Shown here one piece after another: positions 1 through 10,898 of a stretch of 64,000 nt of DNA; position 1 is the first letter of the stretch, and every line of letters starts with the position of its first letter. A program made the translations under genes and the position numbers. Origin of the DNA: an uncultured Lachnospiraceae bacterium (GTDB lineage: Bacteria; Bacillota; Clostridia; Lachnospirales; Lachnospiraceae); contig CAMNTM010000003.1 of assembly GCA_946558465.1 (NCBI GenBank), positions 226,415-290,414 of the forward strand, read 5' to 3'. The notes beneath the pieces were generated by a model, which saw only the letters and a list, made by a program, of their open reading frames with translations, was not told where the DNA came from and ran no database searches.

Positions 1-104
1 ACCAGTTTTGGATTTATTGTCAATATGCTGGCTCTTAAATTATTCAAAAAGTAAATTTACCCTTCCTTTTATCAGGTTTATCTATTAAAAAATGTCAAAA
101 AAAA

Positions 105-133
105 TTGCTTTACCTATTTAAGTCTAGTACAAT
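105..133 (+). promoter_or_regulatory. Promoter of the first GntR gene
   Basis: TTGCTT (105-110) and TACAAT (128-133) are separated by 17 bases and lie about 40 bases upstream of the GTG start at 173. This fits a housekeeping sigma-A type promoter. The rest of 1-104 is AT-rich and shows no gene. Confidence 0.55.
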
Positions 134-172
134 TAATATATGATTTATTTTCTTTAACAAAGGGGTGAGAAT

Positions 173-808
173 GTGAATAAATCAGATGAGATTTACAATT
201 ATATCAGAGATGAGATTACGCAGGAACGAATGTGCGTCAACCAAAAAATAAAGGTAACTGAACTGGCCCGTCAGTTTGAAGTATCCAAAATCGTTGTTAA
301 AACTGCGCTTAAAAAGCTGGAATATCAAGGCTGGGTATATTCCAAATCTAAAAGCGGTACTTATGTCGCTCCGCTAGAATCAGAAGAATTAAAACAAAAT
401 TTTCAGGTTCGAATGTTATTAGAACCAAACATTGTTGTAATGGCTGTTCCATACATAAGCAAAGAAGAATTACTCCAGTTACAGAATAACTGTCAGTCTA
501 TGTCTAATCCTTCTATTACGCCGGAGGAATTCCTGAAAATTGAAAAGAAAAACCATAAAATTATTGAAAATAACTGTCCCAACCGCGTCCTTGTCCGTAT
601 TGTAGAAGATCTAAACGATAGTTATTCACGCCTGGGAATGATTACCCGTGACCCCATACGGAGATCAGAAAGCGCCTCTGAATGGAAAAAAATCACGGAC
701 GCAGTCGAAAATAAGGATAGTGAACTTGCCAAATTTTACATGATAAGACATATTATCAATGCAACGGATGCGTTCTGGACAAATGTTGTCCCTCAAAGCA
801 AAGAATGA
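173..808 (+). CDS. GntR-family transcriptional regulator (FadR/FCD-like)
   Basis: A 211-residue DNA-binding regulator. Residues about 1-65 form a GntR winged helix-turn-helix (SDEIYNYIRDEI, then VTELARQFEVS and LEYQGWVY). The remainder is helical and resembles the FCD ligand-binding domain, but I cannot name the ligand. The start is GTG at 173, preceded by AGGGGTGAG; there is no better in-frame ATG nearby. The gene stands alone on the plus strand, convergent with rpoC, and its last codons lie inside a long terminator hairpin. Its target is unknown; genes upstream of the window are likely candidates. Confidence 0.8.
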   Translation: MNKSDEIYNYIRDEITQERMCVNQKIKVTELARQFEVSKIVVKTALKKLEYQGWVYSKSKSGTYVAPLESEELKQNFQVRMLLEPNIVVMAVPYISKEELLQLQNNCQSMSNPSITPEEFLKIEKKNHKIIENNCPNRVLVRIVEDLNDSYSRLGMITRDPIRRSESASEWKKITDAVENKDSELAKFYMIRHIINATDAFWTNVVPQSKE

Positions 809-845
809 GAAAAAGCAGGAGACCTCCTGCTTTTTCTCATTCTTT
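800..845. terminator. Bidirectional intrinsic terminator between GntR and rpoC
   Basis: Two 22-base arms, perfectly complementary (AAAGAATGAGAAAAAGCAGG... and its inverse), are separated by 2 bases. The A-rich/T-rich ends give a U-tract in both directions. It overlaps the last codons and the stop of the plus-strand gene and lies 36 bases beyond the rpoC stop. Confidence 0.85.
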
Positions 846-881
846 ATTTATCTGCTTCTTTATTCTTTTCAAGATTTTGAA

Positions 882-3800
882 TTATTCTTCGTCAGACACA
901 GCTTCCGTTTCATCCTCGATAATGTCAATGATGTCTTCCTCTATAATATCATCATCTTCACTGCATTCTCCGGATTTCCCACCGAACACTTCGTCAGACT
1001 CTTCATCGAGCTCAAGCTCTATATCCAGCTCATCATTATACTCCGGTTCTTCATCAAACATAAGCTCCTCATCCGGGGAAAATTTATTGTCCAGCTCAAT
1101 GTCACGATATTTTCTCATACCAGTTCCGGCCGGTATGTGCTTACCGATGATAACATTTTCTTTAAGCCCAATCAGAGGATCAATCTTACCCTTAATTGCT
1201 GCTTCTGTAAGAACCTTGGTGGTCTCCTGGAAGGAAGCAGCCGACAAGAATGAATTTGTAGCCAGAGAGGCTTTTGTAATACCCAGCATAATCTGTTCAC
1301 CGGTTGCCGGAGCCTTGCCTTGCTCCTCAAGCTCCTTGTTCTTATCCTCAAACTCCAGAATATCTACATTAGTTCCCGGAAGGAACTCAGAATCTCCGGC
1401 CTCTTCAATCTTCACCTTCTTAAGCATCTGACGAACAATAACCTCAATATGCTTATCATTAATCTCAACACCCTGAAGCCTGTAAACCCTCTGCACCTCC
1501 TGAATCATATAATCCTGTACGGCACGCAGTCCTTTGATTTTCAGAATATCATGCGGATTTACACTACCTTCCGTCAGCTCGTCGCCAGCCTCAAGCTCTG
1601 CTCCATCTTGAACCTTTATACGTGAACCATACGGAATCAAATACGCCTTTGATTCTCCGGTTTCATTATTCGTTACAATAATTTCACGCTTTTTCTTTGT
1701 GTCATTAATATTCGCAGTCCCGGCAAATTCGGTAATAATCGCAAGTCCCTTTGGCTTTCTGGCCTCAAAAAGCTCCTCAACACGAGGAAGACCCTGCGTA
1801 ATATCGTCACCTGCTACACCTCCCGTATGGAAGGTACGCATCGTAAGCTGAGTACCAGGCTCACCGATCGACTGTGCAGCGATAATACCGACCGCCTCTC
1901 CTACCTGTACCGGCTCACCCGTAGCCATGTTTGCACCATAGCATTTTGCACAGATACCATTGTGTGAACGGCATGTTAGAATTGTACGAATCTTAATCCT
2001 AGAAAGAGGCTCACCCTTCTCATCCACACCCTTCTTAATAATCAGCTCTGCACGTTTTGGTGTTACCATATGGTTCGCCTTTACAAGCACATTACCGTCT
2101 CTGTCTACAATATCTTCACACAGATAACGTCCTGTAATACGCTCCTGAAGACTCTCAATCTCTTCCTTTCCGTCCATAAACGCATGCACATACATGCCTG
2201 GGATCTCTTCGCCTTTCTCCACACAGTCCACTTCGTGAATAATCAACTCCTGTGATACGTCTACCAGACGTCTTGTCAGATAACCGGAATCGGCTGTACG
2301 AAGCGCTGTATCAGAAAGTCCCTTACGGGCTCCATGTGCAGACATAAAATACTCCAATACATCCAGACCCTCACGGAAGTTTGACTTAATCGGAAGCTCA
2401 ATCGTACGTCCTGTTGTATCCGCCATAAGTCCGCGCATACCTGCAAGCTGCTTAATCTGCTTATCGGAGCCGCGGGCTCCGGAATCAGCCATCATGAAAA
2501 TATTGTTATACTTATCAAGCCCTCCGAGAAGCGCCTCGGTAAGCGCATCATCCGTCGCCTTCCAAGTCTCAACAACCTCTTTGTAACGCTCTTCCTCTGT
2601 AATAAGGCCACGCTTAAAGTTCTTTGTAATCTTATCTACCGTATCCTGCGCCTTCTGAATCATCTCCGGCTTCTGAGGCGGCACTGTCATATCTGAGATA
2701 GATACTGTCATAGCTGCTCTTGTCGAATATTTATATCCGATAGATTTTACTGCATCAAGTACTTCTGCTGTAGCAGTAGAACCATGTGTATTGATAACCT
2801 TTTCAAGAATCTGTTTCAGCTGCTTCTTTCCCACATGGAAATCTACCTCCAGGAGAAGTTCATTTCCCTCCACCTCACGGTCAACAAAGCCCAAATCCTG
2901 CGGAATGATTTCATTAAATAAGAATCGTCCAAGCGTAGACTCTATAACGCCTGTCTTCCATGAGCCATCCGGCATCTTCTTCGTCACACGCGCTTTAATT
3001 TTTGAATGCAGTGTCAGTGCACCGTTTTCGTAGGCAAGAATTGCTTCATTTACGCTCTTAAAACTCTTTCCTTCTCCCAATGCTCCGGGTCTTTCCTGAG
3101 TCAGATAATAGATACCAAGTACCATATCCTGTGAAGGTACGGCAACCGGTCCTCCGTCTGACGGTTTCAGAAGGTTATTCGGTGACAGTAGAAGGAATCT
3201 GCACTCTGCCTGTGCTTCTACAGACAGCGGCAGATGCACGGCCATCTGATCGCCGTCGAAATCGGCATTGTACGCCGTACACACAAGCGGATGCAGCTTA
3301 ATCGCCTTACCCTCTACAAGAATAGGTTCAAATGCCTGAATACCCAGCCTGTGAAGCGTAGGAGCACGATTCAGCATAACCGGATGCTCCTTGATAACCT
3401 CCTCAAGTACATCCCATACCTCCGGCTGAAGTCTCTCAACCATCTTCTTTGCGTTCTTTATATTGTGTGCAGTATTATTCTGCACCAGCTCCTTCATAAC
3501 AAACGGCTTAAACAGCTCGATTGCCATTTCCTTGGGAAGACCGCACTGATAGATTTTAAGCTCCGGTCCTACAACGATAACCGAACGTCCGGAATAGTCA
3601 ACACGCTTGCCAAGCAGATTCTGACGGAAGCGTCCGGATTTACCCTTAAGCATATCCGAAAGTGACTTGAGTGCTCTGTTTCCCGGCCCTGTCACCGGAC
3701 GGCCGCGGCGCCCGTTGTCTATCAATGCATCTACAGCCTCCTGGAGCATTCTCTTTTCATTTCTAACGATAATATCCGGAGCGCCCAGCTCAAGCAGACG

Positions 3801-4631
3801 CTTCAGACGGTTATTTCTATTAATAATTCTTCTGTACAGGTCATTCAGATCTGAGGTCGCAAAACGTCCTCCATCCAGCTGTACCATAGGACGAAGATCC
3901 GGCGGAATTACCGGAATATTACTCATAATCATCCACTCCGGCTTATTCCCGGATTCGCGGAACGCTTCTATAACCTCCAGCCTCTTAACAATTCTGGCAC
4001 GCTTCTGTCCGGTTGAGCCCTTAAGCCCTGACTGAAGCTCTTCATACTCCTTATCAAGATCAATTGCTTTCAAAAGCTCCTGAATCGCCTCTGCACCCAT
4101 CCCGACACGGAATGCACTTCCCCATGCCTCTCTTGCTTCCTGATATTCCTGCTCAGACAGCACCTGCTTATACATCAGATCTGAAGTGCCTTTATCCAAT
4201 ACAATATACGAAGCAAAATAAAGCACCTTTTCCAGAGTTCTTGGAGATAAATCAAGAATCAGACCCATACGGCTTGGGATTCCTTTAAAGTACCAGATAT
4301 GTGACACCGGTGCCGCAAGCGCAATATGCCCCATACGCTCACGGCGCACACTTGCCTTCGTAACCTCTACACCACATCTGTCACACACAACACCTTTGTA
4401 ACGGATTTTCTTATATTTACCGCAGTGGCACTCCCAGTCTTTGCTCGGCCCGAAAATCTTCTCACAGAACAGGCCATCCTTTTCCGGCTTCAAGGTTCTA
4501 TAGTTGATAGTTTCCGGTTTGGTAACCTCGCCCCTTGACCACTCCAGAATCTTATCGGGTGATGCCAATCCGATTTTGATCGCATCAAAAGTCATTGGCT
4601 GATAAGATTGTTCCTTATTATTTTCTGGCAT
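882..4631 (-). CDS. rpoC: DNA-directed RNA polymerase subunit beta'
   Basis: The 1249-residue beta' subunit, part of the catalytic centre of RNA polymerase. Visible hallmarks are the N-terminal zinc site (C68, C70, C83, C86), the invariant NADFDGD metal-binding loop near residue 458, and the second zinc site ([11 protein letters not shown]). It starts 14 bases after rpoB and is co-transcribed with it. It is somewhat longer than the Bacillus protein (about 1200 residues). Roughly the last 60 residues are a Glu/Asp-rich tail (for example [17 protein letters not shown]) that lies outside the conserved core. Genes that often follow rpoC (rpsL, rpsG, fusA) are absent; a terminator follows instead. 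Confidence 0.99.
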   Translation of the reverse strand: MPENNKEQSYQPMTFDAIKIGLASPDKILEWSRGEVTKPETINYRTLKPEKDGLFCEKIFGPSKDWECHCGKYKKIRYKGVVCDRCGVEVTKASVRRERMGHIALAAPVSHIWYFKGIPSRMGLILDLSPRTLEKVLYFASYIVLDKGTSDLMYKQVLSEQEYQEAREAWGSAFRVGMGAEAIQELLKAIDLDKEYEELQSGLKGSTGQKRARIVKRLEVIEAFRESGNKPEWMIMSNIPVIPPDLRPMVQLDGGRFATSDLNDLYRRIINRNNRLKRLLELGAPDIIVRNEKRMLQEAVDALIDNGRRGRPVTGPGNRALKSLSDMLKGKSGRFRQNLLGKRVDYSGRSVIVVGPELKIYQCGLPKEMAIELFKPFVMKELVQNNTAHNIKNAKKMVERLQPEVWDVLEEVIKEHPVMLNRAPTLHRLGIQAFEPILVEGKAIKLHPLVCTAYNADFDGDQMAVHLPLSVEAQAECRFLLLSPNNLLKPSDGGPVAVPSQDMVLGIYYLTQERPGALGEGKSFKSVNEAILAYENGALTLHSKIKARVTKKMPDGSWKTGVIESTLGRFLFNEIIPQDLGFVDREVEGNELLLEVDFHVGKKQLKQILEKVINTHGSTATAEVLDAVKSIGYKYSTRAAMTVSISDMTVPPQKPEMIQKAQDTVDKITKNFKRGLITEEERYKEVVETWKATDDALTEALLGGLDKYNNIFMMADSGARGSDKQIKQLAGMRGLMADTTGRTIELPIKSNFREGLDVLEYFMSAHGARKGLSDTALRTADSGYLTRRLVDVSQELIIHEVDCVEKGEEIPGMYVHAFMDGKEEIESLQERITGRYLCEDIVDRDGNVLVKANHMVTPKRAELIIKKGVDEKGEPLSRIKIRTILTCRSHNGICAKCYGANMATGEPVQVGEAVGIIAAQSIGEPGTQLTMRTFHTGGVAGDDITQGLPRVEELFEARKPKGLAIITEFAGTANINDTKKKREIIVTNNETGESKAYLIPYGSRIKVQDGAELEAGDELTEGSVNPHDILKIKGLRAVQDYMIQEVQRVYRLQGVEINDKHIEVIVRQMLKKVKIEEAGDSEFLPGTNVDILEFEDKNKELEEQGKAPATGEQIMLGITKASLATNSFLSAASFQETTKVLTEAAIKGKIDPLIGLKENVIIGKHIPAGTGMRKYRDIELDNKFSPDEELMFDEEPEYNDELDIELELDEESDEVFGGKSGECSEDDDIIEEDIIDIIEDETEAVSDEE

Positions 4632-4645
4632 ACTGGCACCCCTTC

Positions 4646-7600
4646 CTATTCATCATCTGACAAATCATCAAATTCATAATCTTCCATTTCTTCAAATTCA
4701 GGTTCTTCGTCAAAGTCCTCATCAGGTTCTTCATCAATATCAATCAAATCTTCTCCCTGGAATTCCTGCTCCGTATACCCTTGTGCACCCAGGTTTTCAT
4801 CATTCTGATATTTTCTCTCCCCTTCAATTAAAGAGCGGAAATCTGTCTCTCCCATATCAACAGTCTCCATAATCTCAACCTCCGTGTTGTCTTCCCTGAG
4901 TACACGAACATCGAGTCCCAGCGACTGCAGCTCCTTAAGGAGCACCTTAAAGGACTCCGGAATACCAGGCTCCGGAATATTTTCCCCTTTAATAATTGCC
5001 TCATAGGTTTTTACACGGCCGACAACATCGTCCGATTTTACAGTCAGTATTTCCTGCAGAGTATAGGATGCGCCATATGCCTCCAGCGCCCATACCTCCA
5101 TCTCTCCAAAACGCTGGCCGCCGAACTGAGCCTTACCCCCTAACGGCTGCTGCGTTACCAGTGAGTAAGGACCTGTGGAACGTGCATGAATCTTATCATC
5201 TACAAGATGGTGAAGCTTCAGGTAATGCATATGCCCAATCGTTACCGGACTGTCAAAATATTCTCCCGTTCTTCCGTCTCTTAAACGCACCTTTCCGTCT
5301 CTGGAAATCGGCACGCCCTTCCACACCTTCCGATGCTCTCTATTATCGGAAAGATACTGAAGAACCTCCGGAAGAAGCTCTTCCTTATGCTTCTTCTCAA
5401 ACTCATCCCAGCTTAAGTTTACATAATCATTTGCCAAATCCAGCGTATCCATAATATCGTCTTCATCTGCACCGTCAAATACCGGCGTAGCAATATTAAA
5501 TCCGAGCGCCTTTGCTGCCAGCGACAGATGAATCTCAAGCACCTGGCCGATATTCATACGTGAAGGTACGCCGAGCGGATTCAATACAATATCAAGAGGA
5601 CGTCCATTCGGCAGGAAAGGCATATCCTCTACCGGAAGTACACGTGATACAACACCTTTATTTCCATGACGGCCGGCCATCTTATCACCCACAGAAATCT
5701 TTCTCTTCTGTGCAATATAGATACGGACAGACTGATTCACTCCCGGAGACAGCTCATCTCCATGATCCCTGGTAAATACCTTTGCATCTACAACAATACC
5801 ATATTCTCCATGAGGCACCTTAAGAGACGTATCTCTTACCTCACGTGCCTTCTCACCAAAAATCGCACGAAGCAGTCTCTCCTCAGCAGTAAGCTCGGTC
5901 TCGCCCTTTGGTGTTACCTTACCTACTAATATATCTCCGGCACGCACCTCCGCACCGATACGGATAATTCCCCGCTCATCCAGATTCTTAAGAGCATCGT
6001 CGCCAACACCAGGAATATCTCTGGTAATCTCCTCCGGTCCAAGCTTTGTATCACGTGCCTCTGCTTCATATTCTTCAATATGCACAGATGTGTATACATC
6101 ATCCTGCACTAATCTCTCACTTAATAATACTGCATCCTCATAGTTATAACCTTCCCAGGTCATAAAACCGATCAAAGGATTCTTTCCAAGCGCCATCTCA
6201 CCATTTGATGTAGACGGGCCGTCTGCTATTACATCACCGGCCTTTACCTTATCGCCCTTTACGACAATCGGTCTTTGATTATAGCAATTGCTCTGGTTAC
6301 TTCTTAAAAATTTTGTCAGCTTATATTTCCTTAAATTTCCATCCTCATGCCGAATCGTAATTTCCTTAGAGGTAGCACGCTCAACTGTTCCGCTTTCCTC
6401 TGCAACAATACATACTCCTGAATCTACCGCTGCCTTTTCTTCCATACCTGTTCCGACAACCGGAGCCTCCGTCATAAGAAGCGGAACCGCCTGACGCTGC
6501 ATGTTAGAGCCCATAAGGGCGCGGTTCGCATCATCATTCTCAAGGAATGGAATCAAAGCAGTAGCTACAGAAAATACCATCTTCGGAGACACATCCATAT
6601 AATCAAACATCTTTCTCTCATATTCCTGTGTCTCCTCACGGTAACGTCCGGATACATTCTTACGGACAAAATGCCCCTCTGCATCCAGCGCCTCATTTGC
6701 CTGAGCTACGTGATAATTATCTTCCTCATCCGCCGTCATGTACACAACTTCTTCTGTTACTACCGGATTATCCGGGTCTGTATGATCTATCTTACGATAT
6801 GGAGCCTCCACGAACCCATACTGGTTAATTCTTGCATAACATGCGAGCGAGTTGATCAGACCGATATTTGGACCTTCAGGTGTCTCAATCGGACACATTC
6901 TCCCGTAGTGAGAGTAATGTACATCACGAACCTCAAAACCAGCACGATCTCTGGAAAGTCCTCCCGGTCCGAGTGCTGACAGACGTCTTTTGTGAGTCAG
7001 CTCGCCAAGCGGGTTATTCTGGTCCATAAACTGCGACAGCTGTGAAGAACCGAAGAATTCCTTCACTGCAGCCGTAACCGGTTTAATATTAATCAGAGAC
7101 TGCGGAGAAATCCCTTCCAAATCCTGAGTTGTCATTCTCTCACGCACTACTCTTTCAAGCCTGGACAGACCAATTCTGTATTGATTTTGGAGAAGCTCTC
7201 CTACCGCACGAATACGTCTGTTGCCCAGATGATCAATGTCATCATCATTACCCAGTCCATATTCCAGATGAATATTATAATTAATCGACGCCAGGATATC
7301 CTCCTTTGTAATATGCTTCGGAATCAAATCATGTATATCTCTCTTAATCAGCGCCTTTAATTCATCAATATCCCCTGCACTTTCTTCTAAAAGACCAGCC
7401 AGAACCGGATAATATACCAGCTCCGCAATCCCGGCCTCCTTCGGGTCAATATCAACAATCGCCGAAAGATCCACCATCATACTGGAGAGTACTTTTATTT
7501 TTCTCTCCTCCTCCGGCCTGTCAATCCACACATAGGAAACCGCCGCATTCTGAATCTTATCTGCGAGCTCTCTTGTCACTCTCGTTCCGGCCTCCGCAAT

Positions 7601-8518
7601 CACCTCACCTGTGAGCGGGCTTACCACTTCTTCCGCCAGAACCTGTCCGTTTATACGATTTCTCAATAAAAGCTTTTTGTTAAATTTGTAGCGTCCTACC
7701 TTTGCCAGATCATAACGTCTCGGATCAAAGAACATACTTGTAATAAGACTCTCTGCACTGTCAACTGCAAGCGGCTCACCCGGACGTATCTTCTTATACA
7801 GCTCTAAAAGACCTTCCTGATAATTTGCAGCTGCATCCTTCTCAAGGCTGGCAACAATCTTCGGCTCTTCGCCAAATAATTCCAAAATCTCAGGATTTGT
7901 ACCAATTCCCAGTGCACGCACTAATACTGTAATCGGAACTTTTCTTGTTCTGTCTACCCGCACATAAAAAACGTCATTGGAGTCTGTCTCATATTCCAGC
8001 CATGCACCACGGTTCGGAATAACAGTTGAAGAATACAGCTTCTTACCGATTTTATCATGCGCAACCGCATAATAGATACCCGGCGAACGAACCAGCTGAC
8101 TTACAATAACACGTTCCGCCCCGTTAATCACAAAGGTGCCTGTACTTGTCATCAGCGGAAGATCACCCATGAAAATCTCATGCTCATTAATCTCATCCGT
8201 CTCTTTGTTGTGGAGCCTTACCTTCACCTTAAGTGGCGCAGCATAAGTGGCGTCACGTTCTTTACACTCTTCAATTGTGTATTTTACGTCATCCTCGCAC
8301 AATGTAAAATCTACAAATTCCAGGCTCAAATGTCCACTGTAATCAGAGATCGGGGAAATATCATCAAACACTTCCTTCAATCCTTCATCAAGGAACCAGT
8401 TATAAGAATCCTTCTGAACCTCAATTAGATTGGGCATCTGAAGAACTTCTTTTTGCCTGGAATAACTCATGCGGGAACTTTTTCCGCTTTTGATAGGGCG
8501 AATTCTGTTTTTCTCCAT
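4646..8518 (-). CDS. rpoB: DNA-directed RNA polymerase subunit beta
   Basis: The 1290-residue beta subunit. The rifampicin region is recognisable around residues 485-525 ([15 protein letters not shown], then [15 protein letters not shown]) and has the usual sensitive-type residues, including the Ser of KRRLSALG. The C-terminal region ends with an extra acidic tail rich in Glu/Asp, like that of the adjacent beta' subunit. The gene has its own promoter about 130 bases upstream instead of following rplL directly. The ATG start has a CTCC-complement ribosome binding site and matches the family start ([10 protein letters not shown]). Confidence 0.99.
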   Translation of the reverse strand: MEKNRIRPIKSGKSSRMSYSRQKEVLQMPNLIEVQKDSYNWFLDEGLKEVFDDISPISDYSGHLSLEFVDFTLCEDDVKYTIEECKERDATYAAPLKVKVRLHNKETDEINEHEIFMGDLPLMTSTGTFVINGAERVIVSQLVRSPGIYYAVAHDKIGKKLYSSTVIPNRGAWLEYETDSNDVFYVRVDRTRKVPITVLVRALGIGTNPEILELFGEEPKIVASLEKDAAANYQEGLLELYKKIRPGEPLAVDSAESLITSMFFDPRRYDLAKVGRYKFNKKLLLRNRINGQVLAEEVVSPLTGEVIAEAGTRVTRELADKIQNAAVSYVWIDRPEEERKIKVLSSMMVDLSAIVDIDPKEAGIAELVYYPVLAGLLEESAGDIDELKALIKRDIHDLIPKHITKEDILASINYNIHLEYGLGNDDDIDHLGNRRIRAVGELLQNQYRIGLSRLERVVRERMTTQDLEGISPQSLINIKPVTAAVKEFFGSSQLSQFMDQNNPLGELTHKRRLSALGPGGLSRDRAGFEVRDVHYSHYGRMCPIETPEGPNIGLINSLACYARINQYGFVEAPYRKIDHTDPDNPVVTEEVVYMTADEEDNYHVAQANEALDAEGHFVRKNVSGRYREETQEYERKMFDYMDVSPKMVFSVATALIPFLENDDANRALMGSNMQRQAVPLLMTEAPVVGTGMEEKAAVDSGVCIVAEESGTVERATSKEITIRHEDGNLRKYKLTKFLRSNQSNCYNQRPIVVKGDKVKAGDVIADGPSTSNGEMALGKNPLIGFMTWEGYNYEDAVLLSERLVQDDVYTSVHIEEYEAEARDTKLGPEEITRDIPGVGDDALKNLDERGIIRIGAEVRAGDILVGKVTPKGETELTAEERLLRAIFGEKAREVRDTSLKVPHGEYGIVVDAKVFTRDHGDELSPGVNQSVRIYIAQKRKISVGDKMAGRHGNKGVVSRVLPVEDMPFLPNGRPLDIVLNPLGVPSRMNIGQVLEIHLSLAAKALGFNIATPVFDGADEDDIMDTLDLANDYVNLSWDEFEKKHKEELLPEVLQYLSDNREHRKVWKGVPISRDGKVRLRDGRTGEYFDSPVTIGHMHYLKLHHLVDDKIHARSTGPYSLVTQQPLGGKAQFGGQRFGEMEVWALEAYGASYTLQEILTVKSDDVVGRVKTYEAIIKGENIPEPGIPESFKVLLKELQSLGLDVRVLREDNTEVEIMETVDMGETDFRSLIEGERKYQNDENLGAQGYTEQEFQGEDLIDIDEEPDEDFDEEPEFEEMEDYEFDDLSDDE

Positions 8519-8825
8519 ATTGACGTTTCACTCCTCATATATTTTTTTGTGGGCGGTAAATTTCCCTTAAATATTGCAAAATCAACAAAAAAAGCTTTGC
8601 ACTTTAGTTTTTGATGCAATATTATGGTATAACTTTCCACAATAATGCATTTTTTACTATAGCACAAAGTTTCAATGCTTGTCAACAAATAATATCTATT
8701 TTTTTACAGTTCCGCCAACAGCAGCAGGCGGATACATAACCGACCCACAATTCCGGTTGGTTTTTGCAGAATTCTATGGTATGAATAATATATAATACTA
8801 AACATCAGCTGAACAGGAGGTTAAT
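8519..8825. other. Intergenic region between rpoB and the LytTR gene
   Basis: About 300 bases without a gene. On the minus strand it carries the rpoB promoter and 5' leader. On the plus strand there are promoter-like hexamers TTGCAC (8597-8602) and TATTAT (8620-8625) with a 17-base spacer. They are followed by two hairpins, TCCGCC/GGCGGA near 8710-8731 and CCGACC/GGTTGG ending in TTTTT near 8768. A TATAAT box lies about 30 bases before the LytTR ribosome binding site. A 73-codon minus-strand ORF here has no protein-like character and overlaps the promoter. Confidence 0.5.
8656..8685 (-). promoter_or_regulatory. Promoter of rpoBC
   Basis: On the minus strand TTGACA (8685-8680) is followed after 18 bases by TATAGT (8661-8656), with a TG extension (TGCTATAGT). 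Transcription would start near 8649, leaving a leader of about 130 bases before the rpoB ATG. Confidence 0.75.
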
Positions 8826-9554
8826 ATGACAATAGCGCTTGTAGATGATTCCCCCGACGATCTTAATATCTTATTTCAGCATATATGCCATTACTGCCGC
8901 GAACATAAGATACATCTACATATTGAAAAATTCACAGACGAAGCTCTGTTTATAAAAGCTGCACAGTATACTGCATACAGTCTGGTTTTCTTGGATGTCT
9001 ACCTTCAGCGGACAACCGGAATCCAAATCGCAGAAAGGCTTCGAAAACAAAATCCATGCTGTCAGATTATTTTCGTCACAGCCAGCAAAAATTATGCAGC
9101 GAAAGCATTCCGCCTTCATGCACTGGATTATCTTGTAAAGCCATGCACCTACTCTCTGCTTTCAGATGCAATGAGCCGCTTTGACCAGACGGCAGCACGG
9201 TTATCCCATTATATTGAGCTGAAGGAAGGACGCGGCATCACCCGTATCCTTATTTCTGATATCATATATGTGGACTATCACAATCACTATATACAAGTCC
9301 ATACAGCCGGCAGAATCATACGCTCTCAGCTGTATTTTAAAGATTTCTCTCCAATGCTTGCCCCATATCCTCAATTCCTCTGGTGTCATCGGAACTGCAT
9401 GGTAAATATGGATTTTATCGAGGCATTCGATAATGAAAGCTTTCTTTTAAATAATGGAGAGCGCATTTCTATTTCCAAATCAGAAAGAAAAGATATTACA
9501 TGGGCATATACTCATTATCTTCTTGCTTCTGACAAGGAAAGTATTACCTTATAA
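8826..9554 (+). CDS. LytTR-family response regulator
   Basis: A 242-residue two-component response regulator. The receiver domain (about 1-120) has the acidic pocket D7/D8, the phospho-acceptor D57 (FLDVYL), T85 (FVTAS) and K105 (YLVKP). The C-terminal half (about 135-235) is a LytTR DNA-binding domain (IIYVDYHNHYIQVHT; CHRNCMVNMDFIEAF; LNNGERISISKS). The ribosome binding site is CAGGAGG, 6 bases before the ATG. No histidine kinase is adjacent, so it is an orphan regulator. It is unusual to find it between rplL and rpoB, on the opposite strand, in what is normally one ribosomal/RNA-polymerase operon. Confidence 0.92.
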   Translation: MTIALVDDSPDDLNILFQHICHYCREHKIHLHIEKFTDEALFIKAAQYTAYSLVFLDVYLQRTTGIQIAERLRKQNPCCQIIFVTASKNYAAKAFRLHALDYLVKPCTYSLLSDAMSRFDQTAARLSHYIELKEGRGITRILISDIIYVDYHNHYIQVHTAGRIIRSQLYFKDFSPMLAPYPQFLWCHRNCMVNMDFIEAFDNESFLLNNGERISISKSERKDITWAYTHYLLASDKESITL

Positions 9555-9562
9555 ACGAAAAT

Positions 9563-9593
9563 GAGGATACTGCAGCCTGCGCACAGTATCCTC
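9563..9593. terminator. Terminator between the LytTR gene and rplL
   Basis: GAGGATACTG (9563-9572) and CAGTATCCTC (9584-9593) form a perfect 10-bp stem with an 11-base loop. In the minus direction it is followed by ATTTTCG, so it probably ends the rplJL transcript; it can also act for the convergent LytTR gene. Confidence 0.7.
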
Positions 9594-9609
9594 TGGTAAA
9601 GTACTTCTG

Positions 9610-9984
9610 TTATTTCAAATTAACCTCTGCACCCTCAGCCTCAAGCTTAGCTTTGATTTCCTCAGCCTCTGCCTTAGAAACAGCCTCCTTAACTACCTTC
9701 GGAGCTTCATCAACTACAGCCTTTGCTTCCTTTAAGCCAAGTCCTGTAATCTCACGAACAACCTTGATTACCTTAACCTTAGAGGATCCGGCAGATACTA
9801 ATTCTACATCAAACTCATCCTTCTCTTCCTCTGCTGCTGCCTCTCCGCCTGCTGCTGCAACTACTACGCCTGCTGCTGCAGATACGCCAAACTCTTCTTC
9901 ACATGCTTTTACTAATTCATTTAACTCTAATACTGATAATTCTTTGATTGCATCAATAAACTCAGCTGTTGTCAACTTTGCCAT
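9610..9984 (-). CDS. rplL: 50S ribosomal protein L7/L12
   Basis: A 124-residue ribosomal stalk protein that recruits translation GTPases. The N-terminal dimerisation helix ([18 protein letters not shown]) is followed by an Ala/Gly/Glu-rich hinge and the conserved C-terminal domain ([35 protein letters not shown]). Length and motifs are standard. It lies 142 bases after rplJ and is followed by a terminator, so it is cut off from rpoB. Confidence 0.98.
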   Translation of the reverse strand: MAKLTTAEFIDAIKELSVLELNELVKACEEEFGVSAAAGVVVAAAGGEAAAEEEKDEFDVELVSAGSSKVKVIKVVREITGLGLKEAKAVVDEAPKVVKEAVSKAEAEEIKAKLEAEGAEVNLK

Positions 9985-10126
9985 TTTTTGTTTCCTCCTG
10001 GTTTTTATTTTTTGATTTGATTTTAAACTTCTGATTTTTTATAAATCCTTAAATTTTACGGGTTATCTTTACCCGCTGCTGCATCAAGACCACTAGGCTC
10101 GACACAACCTCGCCAAGTGCTCTGCT

Positions 10127-10648
10127 CTACTCCTCGGCTGCCGGGGCCGGCTCGCACGCCTCCGGACCGCCCTGTTCCGCAATCTGATTAAGAACACGTG
10201 CAAGATTGGTAATCGGTGACTGTAAGCTTCCAAGCAGCTTGGACAGTAATTCTTCTCTTGACGGAATCGTTGCAAGAGCCTGCAGACCTGCCTGGTCATA
10301 CGCCTGGCCTTCCACAACGCCTGCTTTTAACTCAAGAGCCTTTGCATCCTTTGCAAACTTTGCAAGAATTCTTGCCGGAGCAGTTGCGTCGTCTTTTGAA
10401 ACTGCAATTGCACTTGGGCCTTCCAAATGCTCATCCAGAGCAGCAAACTCTGTTCCCTCAAAAGCTCTCCTCATCATGGTATTCTTATATACCTTGTAGA
10501 TAATTCCTGCCTCTCTTAACTGCTTACGCAGTTCCGTATCCTGAGCAACAGTAAGTCCGCGGTAATCTACCAGCACAACGCTTGCTGCATCCTTTACATC
10601 CTCTGCAATAGCCTGTACGATTGGCTGTTTTAACTCAACTTTTGCCAC
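10127..10648 (-). CDS. rplJ: 50S ribosomal protein L10
   Basis: A 173-residue stalk base protein that anchors L7/L12 dimers to 23S rRNA. The family signature is present (VVLVDYRGLTVAQDTELRKQ; VYKNTMMRRAFEG). The C-terminal helix that binds L12 is followed by a short Pro/Glu-rich end (EPAPAAEE). It is preceded by an L10 leader that should allow autoregulation. The intergenic stretch to rplL contains a CGGGT/ACCCG hairpin that could modulate read-through. Confidence 0.98.
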   Translation of the reverse strand: MAKVELKQPIVQAIAEDVKDAASVVLVDYRGLTVAQDTELRKQLREAGIIYKVYKNTMMRRAFEGTEFAALDEHLEGPSAIAVSKDDATAPARILAKFAKDAKALELKAGVVEGQAYDQAGLQALATIPSREELLSKLLGSLQSPITNLARVLNQIAEQGGPEACEPAPAAEE

Positions 10649-10680
10649 GAATGGTGCACCTCCTTATATTATTTTAGGTA

Positions 10681-10810
10681 TGCTGCCAAATAAAGAAACC
10701 TCCGCATCAAAGACACAGAGGTATATAAATCCACATCATGAATTTAACTTTTCCTCGGCAGGCGTTTTTATCCTTACGCTTTTCAGCACCTGCTGTCTTC
10801 GGCAGTTACT
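10681..10810 (-). ncRNA. Ribosomal protein L10 leader
   Basis: The minus-strand region before rplJ contains AACTGCCGAAGACAGCAGG and, about 40 bases on, GCCTGCCGAGGAAAAGTT. Together they can pair and match the kink-turn-type L10 leader described in Firmicutes, where L10(L12)4 binds its own mRNA. It is followed by an AGAGG/CCTC hairpin (the CAGAGGTAT...GCGGAGG region) close to the rplJ start. Boundaries are approximate. Confidence 0.75.
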
Positions 10811-10848
10811 TTTAGAAAATAACATATTTCTTTTTGTTTGTCAATAGC

Positions 10849-10884
10849 CGGGGACGGGGTAAAATTAATTTTACCCCGTCCCCG
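10849..10884. repeat. Dispersed 34-42 bp palindrome, copy 1
   Basis: GGGGACGGGGTAAAATT and its exact inverse complement form a perfect palindrome, extended by one C-G pair. It starts 14 bases beyond the rplA stop (10899). Three close relatives occur at 44241, 51593 and 52357, each also just past the stop of a minus-strand gene. Confidence 0.9.
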
Positions 10885-10898
10885 ATTCACTCAGTTCT

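Noticed and set aside
805..1431. Ser-rich 208-codon plus-strand ORF opposite the rpoC 3' end
   Set aside because: It is the complement of the acidic RpoC tail; no ribosome binding site and it starts within a terminator.
8467..8688. 73-codon minus-strand ORF upstream of rpoB
   Set aside because: It overlaps the rpoB start in another frame and runs back through the rpoB promoter; no ribosome binding site or protein-like composition.
10850..10883. Palindrome copy 1 as an ordinary rho-independent terminator of rplA
   Set aside because: No U-tract in either direction, and near-identical copies occur at three other loci, so it is better listed as a dispersed repeat, though it may still affect the 3' end.
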